Shown in pieces: positions 57,630 through 64,000 of a stretch of 64,000 nt of DNA. Both the position numbers and the translations under genes were made by a program. Under the pieces are notes generated by a model. It was not told the DNA's origin, did no database searches, and saw only the letters and a program-made list of their open reading frames with translations. Source of the stretch: Nocardioides sp. zg-1228 (lineage in GTDB: Bacteria > Actinomycetota > Actinomycetes > Propionibacteriales > Nocardioidaceae); the NCBI RefSeq assembly GCF_017086465.1, contig NZ_CP070961.1, positions 930,001-994,000 of the forward strand. Reading direction: 5' to 3'. Positions within the stretch are counted from its first letter, which is position 1; each line of letters starts with the position of its first letter.

Positions 57630-58331
57630 TTACTTGGTGATGATGCCGGCCAGGACGGCGAGCGGGACGAGTGAGAAGCCGATGGAGATGACGAGCGCGG
57701 TCACGAAGCCGAAGGCCTTGGCGCGCTTGCGCTTGACCGCGGTGCCGGTCCAGCCCAGGGTCTGCGCGGCGCTCCAGATGCCGTGGTGCAGGTGGGCGCC
57801 GAGCGCGAGCATCGCGGCGATGTAGATCAGCGTCATCCACCACAGGTCGAAGGTGTCGACCATCAGGAGGTAGGGGTCGTTGGTGGCCCCGCCCTGCGGG
57901 TTGACCTTCCCGATGGTGAAGTTGAGCAGGTGCCAGACCAGGAAGACGAGGATCGCGAGCCCGCCCCAGCGCATCATCAGGCTGGCGCGCGTGGCGCCGG
58001 TGTCCTTCTTCATGACGTACTTGGTGGTGCGGGCGCGCGCGGCGCGACGCCACAGGACGACCGCGCAGTAGACGTGCACGACGAGCGCCACGATGAGGCC
58101 CACGCGCAGGATCCAGAGCGCGCCTCCGTGCGGGAGCATCGGCTCACCGAGCACGCGGAGGTGCTCGGCGTACTCGTTGAACGCCTTGCGACCGCCGAAC
58201 GCCTTGAGGTTGCCGTACATGTGCGCCAGCACGAAGCCGAGGAAGAGGAAGCCGCTGCCGGCCATCAACAGCTTGAGAGCGATCGTCGAGCGCGAGGCCC
58301 GTGCGCCCTTGACGAGGGTGGGGGTAGACAC
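57630..58331 (-). CDS. sdhC: Succinate dehydrogenase cytochrome b subunit
   Basis: The 233-residue membrane subunit has five helices, the single-anchor form (no separate sdhD) used by menaquinone-linked enzymes. Candidate haem-ligand His residues lie in [48 protein letters not shown] and [17 protein letters not shown]. It is first in the sdhCAB operon; the leader upstream (58332-58597) should hold the promoter shared with the divergent gene. Confidence 0.92.
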   Translation of the reverse strand: MSTPTLVKGARASRSTIALKLLMAGSGFLFLGFVLAHMYGNLKAFGGRKAFNEYAEHLRVLGEPMLPHGGALWILRVGLIVALVVHVYCAVVLWRRAARARTTKYVMKKDTGATRASLMMRWGGLAILVFLVWHLLNFTIGKVNPQGGATNDPYLLMVDTFDLWWMTLIYIAAMLALGAHLHHGIWSAAQTLGWTGTAVKRKRAKAFGFVTALVISIGFSLVPLAVLAGIITK

Positions 58332-58597
58332 GTCTCCACGCTACCGCCTGCGGACGTGTGCCCGACGCCCCGGGGAGTGTGACGTACGCCCCTTTGCCCG
58401 CGCGCATGAAGCCAACCGCAGGCGGTCGCGACCCGGGTCGACCGGCAGGGGAGGACGGCCGCCGCCTGGGGCCGAAGTGCTCTGCCGGGGACCCGGCCGG
58501 GGCTCGTAACTTCACAAGGAGACGTCTGCACGAGGAGCGCCTTCGGGTGCACCTGCTCGCAGTCGGCCCAGACGGACAACGACGTGGAGGCAGCACC

Positions 58598-59569
58598 GTG
58601 TGCACTGCGACCAACTACACCGCCAAGGACCACTACTTCGGTCGCAACCTGGACCTGGAGTTCTCCTACAACGAGTCGGTGACCATCACGCCGCGCAACT
58701 TCGTGCTGCCGTTCCGCACGGTGGACGACCTGCGCACCCACCACGCGATCGTCGGGATGACGACGGTGGCCGACGGCTACCCGCTCTACTACGACGCCAC
58801 CAACGAGAAGGGGCTGAGCATGGCGGGGCTCAACTTCCCCGACAACGCCGACTACAAGCCCGAGACCCAGGGCAAGGACAACATCACGCCCTTCGAGTTC
58901 ATCCCGTGGATCCTGGGGCAGTTCGAGACGGTCGCCCAGGTCCGGGAGGCGCTGGACAGGCTGGTGCTGGTCGACATCCCGTTCAGCCCCCAGTTCCCGC
59001 TGTCACCGCTGCACTGGATCGTCTCCGACCGCCAGGAGTCGCTCACGGTCGAGTCGGTCAAGGACGGGTTGCGGGTCTACGACAACCCGCTGGGCGTGCT
59101 CACCAACAACCCGACCTTCGACATCCAGATGTTCAACCTCAACAACTACGCCAGCCTGTCGCCGAGCCAGCCCGAGACCCACTTCTCCAAGAAGCTGCAC
59201 TTCGACAGCTACAGCCGGGGGCTGGGAGGCATCGGAATGCCCGGTGACCTCTCCTCGATGTCGCGGTTCGTCAAGGCGGCGTTCACGGCCGTGAACTCGG
59301 TCTCCGGCGAGTCCGAGTCCGAGGCCATCAGCCAGTTCTTCCACATCCTCGGATCGGTCGCCCAGCAGCGGGGATGCGTCGAGGTCGGCGACAGGTACGA
59401 GATCACGATCTACTCCTCGTGCTGCAACACCGACACGGGCGTCTACTACTACACGACCTACGAGAACAGCCAGGTGACGGCGGTCGACATGCACAAGGTC
59501 GACCTGGACGGCGACACGCTCTCCAGCTACCCGCTCCTCACCGGCCAGAGCATCCTGGCCCAGAACTAG
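58598..59569 (+). CDS. Choloylglycine-hydrolase-family Ntn hydrolase
   Basis: The 323-residue enzyme belongs to the bile-salt hydrolase / penicillin V acylase / N-acyl-homoserine-lactone acylase family of linear-amide hydrolases. GTG 58598 is fixed by the chemistry: Cys2 becomes the N-terminal nucleophile after Met removal, with GGAGG seven bases upstream. Other catalytic residues are in place: Arg16 and Asp19 (GRNLDLE), Asn in TNNPTFDIQMFNL, and Arg in GDLSSMSRFVKAAF. No signal peptide is seen. Soil members often cleave acyl-homoserine lactones, so quorum quenching is plausible; bile salts are unlikely in this organism. The MalT-type regulator follows. Confidence 0.87.
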   Translation: MCTATNYTAKDHYFGRNLDLEFSYNESVTITPRNFVLPFRTVDDLRTHHAIVGMTTVADGYPLYYDATNEKGLSMAGLNFPDNADYKPETQGKDNITPFEFIPWILGQFETVAQVREALDRLVLVDIPFSPQFPLSPLHWIVSDRQESLTVESVKDGLRVYDNPLGVLTNNPTFDIQMFNLNNYASLSPSQPETHFSKKLHFDSYSRGLGGIGMPGDLSSMSRFVKAAFTAVNSVSGESESEAISQFFHILGSVAQQRGCVEVGDRYEITIYSSCCNTDTGVYYYTTYENSQVTAVDMHKVDLDGDTLSSYPLLTGQSILAQN

Positions 59570-59588
59570 TGGTCGCGCCGCTCCGCCA

Positions 59589-59620
59589 GCCCTCTCCTCG
59601 GGCCCGTCGGGGGAGAGGGC
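59589..59620 (+). terminator. Hairpin between the Ntn hydrolase and regulator genes
   Basis: GCCCTCTCC (59589-59597) pairs perfectly with GGAGAGGGC (59612-59620), 20 bases past the hydrolase stop and 15 before the regulator start. It may attenuate transcription between the two genes or fold over the regulator's start. Confidence 0.5.
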
Positions 59621-59634
59621 CCTGCGGGCCAGGA

Positions 59635-61854
59635 GTGCCGACGATCGGGCTGGACGACACCCTGCTGACGGTCAAGCTGTCGCCCCCGAGGCGCCGGAGC
59701 GGCATGGTCAGCAGGGTGGCGCTCCTCGACTCCGTCCGTGACGCGGCCACTGCCGTGGTCGGCGTCACCGCGCCCGCCGGCTACGGGAAGTCGACGCTGC
59801 TGGTCGAGTGGGCCCACCGGGACCGCCGGAGGGTCGGGTGGCTCTCGCTGGACCGGTCCGACGACGACCCGAGTGCCCTGCTCTTCCTGCTGGCCTCGGC
59901 CTACGAGCGAGCCGTGCCGGAGCACGCGGGCCTGGCCGCCGTGGTGACCGGCCCGGACGCCGCCGCCCGCGGCCGGGGCGCTGCCCGGATCGCGTCGGCG
60001 TTCAGGCGCTCGCCGGTGCCCTTCATCCTCCTGCTCGACGACCTGCACGAGCTCCGGTCGCCCGAGTGCCACCACCTGCTGGGTGTCGTGCTGTCGGCCG
60101 TCCCCCCCGGGTCCCAGGTCGTGACGGCCAGCCGCCACGAGCAGCCCCACCTCCCCTCTCTCCGGGCGGCCGGGGAGGCGGTCGAGCTCACCACTCGCGA
60201 CCTCGCCCTCGACGCGTCCGCCGCGGCGCAGGTCTTCGCGACCGCGCGCGTCGACGTCACCCCGGCGCAGGCGGCCGACGTCGCGGCGCGGACCGAGGGG
60301 TGGCCGGCCGGGATCCAGCTCGCTGCCCTCATCGCGCGGGAGGGGGAGGACCAGCCCGGGCGGGCCACCGGGGACGACCGCTACATCGCCGACTACCTCC
60401 AGCGCGAGGTCTTCCGGAGGTTCGACCCCGGGATCCGGGACTTCCTGCGGCGCACGGCCGTCCTCGACCGGCTCCACGGCCCGCTCTGCGACGCGGTGCT
60501 GGGGGAGCGGAGCTCCCAGGACCGGTTGCGCACCCTCGAGGCGTCGAACGCGTTCATCGTCGCGCTGGACCGGCGACGCGAGTGGTACCGCTACCACCCC
60601 CTGTTCCGCGAGTTCCTGCTGGCCGAGCTGCTCCGCGACGACCCGGAGGCGGTGGAGAAGCTGCAGGTGCGCGCGGCCGACTGGTTCCAGGCGAACGGCG
60701 CACCGGCGACGGCCGTGGAGTACCTCCTCATCACCCAGGAGCGCGAGCGGTGCGCCCAGCTCGTGGCCGAGCTGGCACTCACCACCGTCAGCGCGGGGCA
60801 GATCTCGACCCTCCAGCGGTGGCTGGGCGTGCTCGGCGAGCGCACCATCGAGGCCTATCCGCCCCTCGCCGTGCTGGCGGGGTGGGTCGCGGCGTCGGCG
60901 GGGCAGGCGGTGGTCGCCCAACGGTGGGCCGCCTTCGTGGAGGAGGTGTCGTTCGACCCGACCCCGACCCACGGCGGCGCGTCGTTCGCGTCCTCGCGGT
61001 CGATGCTCCGCGCCATGGCGTGTGCCTCGGGGCCCGAGGCGATGATGGCCGACGCCGAGTTCTCCGCGGCGCAGGAGCCGCTGCGGAGCCCGTGGCGTGC
61101 GACGGCGCTCTGCGTCCTCGCGGAGGCGCACCTGGTCGCGGGCTCGCCCCGGCGAGCCAGGGCCGTGCTCCGTGACGCCACGGAGGTCGGCCTGGCTGCG
61201 GGCGACACGGGCGCGGTCGTGCTCAGCGAGTCGGGTCTGGCCCTCGTCGACATGGACCTCGGGTGCTGGGACGAGGCGGCCGAGCACGTCGGACTCGCGC
61301 TCCGCACCGTCGACCAGCACCACCTCGAGGACTACGCGTGCAGCCTCCTCGCGTTCGCGGCCGCGGCTCGGCTGGCCGTCCACCGGGGCAACCTCCCTGA
61401 GGCAGACCGCCAGCTCGCGCGCGCCATGCGGGCGCGTGCCGCGGCCACGTACGCCCTTCCGTGCCTCGCGACGAGGGGCCGGCTCCAGCTCGCGAAGGCG
61501 TGCTGGACGCGCGGCGGGCACTCCGACGCCCGCCGCCTGCTGGGCGAGATCGACGACATCCTGCGGCGTCGGCCCGAGCTGGGGACCCTGGTCGAGCAGG
61601 TCGGGGAGCTCCGGACGATCACGACCCCGGCGGGGAACGATGCCGGGGCCCACGACGCCCCGCTCACGCCCGCGGAGCTGCGCGTGCTGCCCTACCTCCC
61701 GACCCACCTCAGGATCGCCGACATCGCCCAGCGACTGCAGCTCTCGCGCAACACCGTCGCCTCCGAGGTCTCCGCCATCTACCGCAAGCTCGGTGCCACC
61801 TCACGCGGTGAGGCGGTCGACCGGGCGACCTTCCTCGGGCTGCTCGGGGGATGA
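59635..61854 (+). CDS. MalT-type LuxR transcriptional regulator
   Basis: The 739-residue protein is a large ATP-binding regulator. TIGLDDTLLTVKLSPPRRRSGMVSR is the MalT-like head; Walker A APAGYGKST is at about 46-54 and the Walker-B-like LLLDDLHELRSPE follows. The middle is a long TPR-like helical region (about 380-640). The C-terminal LuxR helix-turn-helix is LTPAELRVLPYLP...IADIAQRLQLSRNTVASEVSAIYRKLG. GTG 59635 is chosen because it keeps the whole head; it lacks a clear ribosome-binding site. It probably responds to a ligand linked to the neighbouring hydrolase. Confidence 0.86.
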   Translation: MPTIGLDDTLLTVKLSPPRRRSGMVSRVALLDSVRDAATAVVGVTAPAGYGKSTLLVEWAHRDRRRVGWLSLDRSDDDPSALLFLLASAYERAVPEHAGLAAVVTGPDAAARGRGAARIASAFRRSPVPFILLLDDLHELRSPECHHLLGVVLSAVPPGSQVVTASRHEQPHLPSLRAAGEAVELTTRDLALDASAAAQVFATARVDVTPAQAADVAARTEGWPAGIQLAALIAREGEDQPGRATGDDRYIADYLQREVFRRFDPGIRDFLRRTAVLDRLHGPLCDAVLGERSSQDRLRTLEASNAFIVALDRRREWYRYHPLFREFLLAELLRDDPEAVEKLQVRAADWFQANGAPATAVEYLLITQERERCAQLVAELALTTVSAGQISTLQRWLGVLGERTIEAYPPLAVLAGWVAASAGQAVVAQRWAAFVEEVSFDPTPTHGGASFASSRSMLRAMACASGPEAMMADAEFSAAQEPLRSPWRATALCVLAEAHLVAGSPRRARAVLRDATEVGLAAGDTGAVVLSESGLALVDMDLGCWDEAAEHVGLALRTVDQHHLEDYACSLLAFAAAARLAVHRGNLPEADRQLARAMRARAAATYALPCLATRGRLQLAKACWTRGGHSDARRLLGEIDDILRRRPELGTLVEQVGELRTITTPAGNDAGAHDAPLTPAELRVLPYLPTHLRIADIAQRLQLSRNTVASEVSAIYRKLGATSRGEAVDRATFLGLLGG

Positions 61855-61866
61855 GGAGCGGGTCGG

Positions 61867-62208
61867 TCACGGCCCGGCATCGTCGCGGTCCTCGTCGACG
61901 TCGTAGCCCAGGACGAGGGCCAGCTTGGGCGCGGCCGTCGCCACGCGCACGGGTCCGGTGATCGGCAGCACTCCCACCAGGACGTCGACGATCTCCTCGA
62001 CGCTCGCCCCGGCCCTCAGGGCGCTGTCCGCGAGCGAGCCGTAGGAGCGCACGGTGCCGTCGCCCGTCGCCGCGAGGGCGCCGAGCCGGACCAGGGCCAG
62101 GATCCTCGCGTCGAGGGCCGTCGCCGGCCAGGTGTCGGGGACGTCCTGTGCGCGGTCATCCGTCGTCTGGCCGAACGCCAGACGACGCAGCTGTTCGCCG
62201 TTGTCCAT
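61867..62208 (-). CDS. Carboxymuconolactone-decarboxylase-like protein
   Basis: The 113-residue all-helical protein fits the CMD/AhpD-like fold: LDARILALVRLGALAATGDG, RSYGSLADSALRAGASVEEIVDVLVGVLPITGPVRVATAAPKLALVLGYDV. The family's catalytic CxxC is absent, so a peroxidase role is unlikely; the hydrolytic subgroup also needs residues I cannot see. It converges with the regulator gene, 12 bases between stops. Function unknown. Confidence 0.7.
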   Translation of the reverse strand: MDNGEQLRRLAFGQTTDDRAQDVPDTWPATALDARILALVRLGALAATGDGTVRSYGSLADSALRAGASVEEIVDVLVGVLPITGPVRVATAAPKLALVLGYDVDEDRDDAGP

Positions 62209-62317
62209 CCCTGACTCCCCTCTGGAGACCTCTTCCCATTAGCGCCCGTGGTGGCCGTCCCCGCACCACCTGTTTCGTGTCATCCTGCGACCAGTCGCCC
62301 TCACCACCTGCCCCTCG

Positions 62318-62992
62318 TCAGCCCAGCACGTTGACCGCCCGGGCGACGACCAGGCCCATGATGGCCAGTGACGTCAGCGCCTGGATCGCCATGACGAGCT
62401 TGGCCCAGGGTGCGAGCGGCATCACGTCGGTCGGGCTGAACGCCGTGGCGTTGGTCAGACCGAGATAGAGGTAGTCGCCGAAGTTCGGGCGCCAGTCCTC
62501 CAGGCCCAGCTCGGAGGTGAGCTGCTGGGGGAAGGCGAGGTCGGGGGTGTGTGGCATCCGCTCGGCACGGGCGGCGGCCCCGCCGCAGTCGAGCTCGAAG
62601 TAGAGAAGCGCGCAGGCGATGATCGTGATCAGCCACACCGAACCGCTTGCCTGCAGCAGCTCGGGCGCCGAGTCGGTGGCAGACCCTCCTCGGACGATGT
62701 CGTCGACGAGCTGGACCGTCGACCAGACCGCTCCCAGGGACATCACGGTGATCAGCGCGATGGACGCCGCCCGCAGGAACGTCGTACGCCTCGAGATCCG
62801 GCCGGGGTCGCCGGCGAGCAGCACCAGCACGAGGAGACCCGCGAACGTGGGCAGCACCCAGGGCTGGGCCAGGCGCAGGCTGCCCGGCAGCAGCACGGTG
62901 AGACCCATGGCGACGGCAACCGCCGCCGCCATCGGCCACCGGGTCTCGGCATAGGGATCATCGAGGTCGTCGGTGGAGTCCGGGCGTCTCAT
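62318..62992 (-). CDS. Polytopic membrane protein with pore-like C-terminus
   Basis: The 224-residue protein has about five membrane segments (about 20-37, 45-61, 73-92, 117-134, 193-215). Before the last helix is FGDYLYLGLTNATAFSPTDVMPLAPWAK, a conserved stretch that resembles the pore loop of two-helix ion channels and DUF1345 proteins. Its ATG overlaps the stop of the upstream glutamate-decarboxylase remnant (ATGA), so translation is coupled. An ion-channel-like role is inference. Confidence 0.7.
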   Translation of the reverse strand: MRRPDSTDDLDDPYAETRWPMAAAVAVAMGLTVLLPGSLRLAQPWVLPTFAGLLVLVLLAGDPGRISRRTTFLRAASIALITVMSLGAVWSTVQLVDDIVRGGSATDSAPELLQASGSVWLITIIACALLYFELDCGGAAARAERMPHTPDLAFPQQLTSELGLEDWRPNFGDYLYLGLTNATAFSPTDVMPLAPWAKLVMAIQALTSLAIMGLVVARAVNVLG

Positions 62993-63198
62993 CCGTGGTC
63001 AGCGGTGGAAGCTCGTGCCTCGTCCGGCGTCAGGGACTCCTTGGTTCCGTGCTTGTCCACGTGCACGACCCGATAGGCGTGCCGGGGCACCTGTTCGTCG
63101 TTCGGGAAGCGATACTTCGGTACGGCGACCGGCAGGTCGGCCGAGGCGAAGACGTCGTCCTCGAGGGCGCCGCGTACGGAGTTCCTGCTGTGCACCAT
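62989..63198 (-). pseudogene. Glutamate decarboxylase N-terminal remnant
   Basis: Of 69 residues, the first 46 (MVHSRNSVRGALEDDVFAS, then DLPVAVPKYRFPNDEQVPRHAYRVVH) closely resemble the N-terminus of actinobacterial glutamate decarboxylases, which continue DELxLDGNxxxNLATF. Here the match stops after VVH and an unrelated 20-residue tail follows. So a deletion seems to have removed about 400 residues. The frame remains open, has no internal stop, and overlaps the start of the next gene, so it may survive as a leader peptide that couples translation. The neighbouring GadC-like permease supports the origin. Confidence 0.6.
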
Positions 63199-63271
63199 GT
63201 GGCATCTGCTCCTCGTGACTGCGCCATCGAGACACTCTGCTCTGGTCGGGCTGGGTCGGGTGGCGCGTCGC

Positions 63272-63712
63272 CTACCGGTCCGGGATGGTCCTATCGGTCT
63301 CCAGGTCCTCCACCTCGTCGAGCAGCTCGCCCGCCTTGTCGGGGCAGTAGGTCTCGACCACCGCGAAGTCGTACTCGATGATCCGGGGGTCCATGACCAC
63401 GCGCCGGAGGTGCAGGGCGTTGTTGCCGAACTGGGACAGGGCCAGCTCCTGCTGCAGCTCGCCGACGTTCTCGCAGCTGACGCCTCCGTCCGTGCCGTAG
63501 AGGGCGGTCGCCGTCGAGGCGTCGACCGTGGGGAACCCGGCTTCGGACAACCTCACGTTGAGCTGCTCGGCGAGCTGGCGTGCCCGGTCGCTGTCCGGGT
63601 CGGAGGCGCTGCCGGCGGCGGAGCAGGCGGAGAGCCCCAGCCCCGCCGCCACGGCCAGGCCGGCTGTCCGGAGCACTGCGGAGCGGACTGTTCGTGGACG
63701 CTTCGTGATCAT
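63272..63712 (-). CDS. Lipoprotein of unknown function
   Basis: The 146-residue protein starts at ATG 63712 with a basic head (MITKRPRTVRSAVLR), a hydrophobic core, and lipobox L-S-A-C with Cys about 30. The mature part is mixed helix and strand (ARQLAEQLNVRLSEAGFPT, SQFGNNALHLRRVVMDP) and has two further cysteines that could form a disulfide. It lies between the permease and the decarboxylase remnant on the same strand. No family is recognised. Confidence 0.75.
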   Translation of the reverse strand: MITKRPRTVRSAVLRTAGLAVAAGLGLSACSAAGSASDPDSDRARQLAEQLNVRLSEAGFPTVDASTATALYGTDGGVSCENVGELQQELALSQFGNNALHLRRVVMDPRIIEYDFAVVETYCPDKAGELLDEVEDLETDRTIPDR

Positions 63713-63717
63713 CGGAC

Positions 63718-64000
63718 TCACGCCTCCTGGGCCGTCGTGTCGGAATGGGTGTTGTCCGGGGAGGTCTCGATCTTCCACTCCGGCTTGCGCAGCTTGTAGA
63801 GGACGAACGGCCACACGCCGAGGAGGACGATGCCGGCCACGAGGATCAGGATGTACACGCCCTGCGGCGTCGCGTCCGCGTTGCCCGACGGCTCGACGAA
63901 GCCGAGGAGGAAGGCGGCGACGCTCGCCACGAAGCCGACCGACCCGACCAGGGTCATGGCAGGCGTGCGGAAGCCGCGCTTGACGTCGGGGTGGGTGCGG
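63718..64000 (-). CDS. GadC-like amino-acid permease, C-terminal part (cut by window edge)
   Basis: The frame is open from the window edge, so the apparent ATG at 63957 is internal. RTHPDVKRGFRTPAMTLVGSVGFVASVAAFLLGFVEP, then two membrane segments and FVLYKLRKPEWKIETSP, is the C-terminal pattern of APC-family glutamate:GABA antiporters such as GadC. Such permeases import glutamate and export GABA for acid resistance. The decarboxylase that would partner it survives only as a fragment, so the transporter may now serve another purpose. Confidence 0.72.
   Translation of the reverse strand, partial: RTHPDVKRGFRTPAMTLVGSVGFVASVAAFLLGFVEPSGNADATPQGVYILILVAGIVLLGVWPFVLYKLRKPEWKIETSPDNTHSDTTAQEA

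Overview
The window is 64 kb of high-GC actinobacterial chromosome. The gene set (DUF222/HNH protein, F420-type LLM oxidoreductase, DUF3017 and DUF6350 membrane proteins, monomeric NADP isocitrate dehydrogenase, three-gene sdhCAB) and the very strong G/C preference at third codon positions point to Propionibacteriales, most likely Nocardioides or a close relative. That placement is inferred from gene content only.

Layout. (1) 1-7.6 kb is an accessory patch with weaker codon bias: a lipoprotein start cut by the window edge, an apparently intact IS30-family element, orphan hypothetical genes, a sigma-like DNA-binding protein coupled to a 53-residue basic protein, and a two-gene unit made of an unrecognised protein (frameshifted here) and a UvrD-like SF1 helicase. 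The helicase unit is the best candidate for an undescribed, possibly defensive, system. (2) 7.8-25.2 kb holds ordinary chromosome genes: DUF222/HNH protein, MFS exporter, two FAD oxidoreductases, a DinB/SnoaL-like pair, an acyl-CoA dehydrogenase plus LLM oxidoreductase operon behind a palindromic operator, a glycerophosphodiesterase, a cysteine-desulfurase-like enzyme, and a PspC-type membrane protein divergent from a PspC-type sensor kinase/response regulator pair. (3) 25.2-34.4 kb: amino-acid permease plus universal stress protein, PcrA helicase, M23 peptidase, photolyase, sucCD. (4) 34.4-54.6 kb: a lipoprotein, a sigma factor fused to a membrane anchor and a large extracytoplasmic domain, DUF6350 and YibE/F membrane proteins, purN, a ZTP riboswitch and purH, folD, mdh, aquaporin, icd, trpS, YihY. 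(5) 54.7-58.3 kb: sdhCAB. (6) 58.6-64 kb: a choloylglycine-hydrolase-family enzyme, a MalT-type LuxR regulator, a carboxymuconolactone-decarboxylase-like protein, and a minus-strand run holding the end of a GadC-like permease, a lipoprotein, a glutamate-decarboxylase N-terminal remnant and a membrane protein.

How it works together. Five TCA-cycle functions (sucCD, mdh, icd, sdhCAB) lie within 26 kb, interleaved with one-carbon/purine genes (purN, purH, folD); the ZTP riboswitch senses starvation of that purine/folate branch. An identical palindrome, TCTTGACGTCAAGA, lies in front of icd and of an MFS transporter, suggesting one regulator controls both. No rRNA, tRNA, CRISPR array or integrase was seen.
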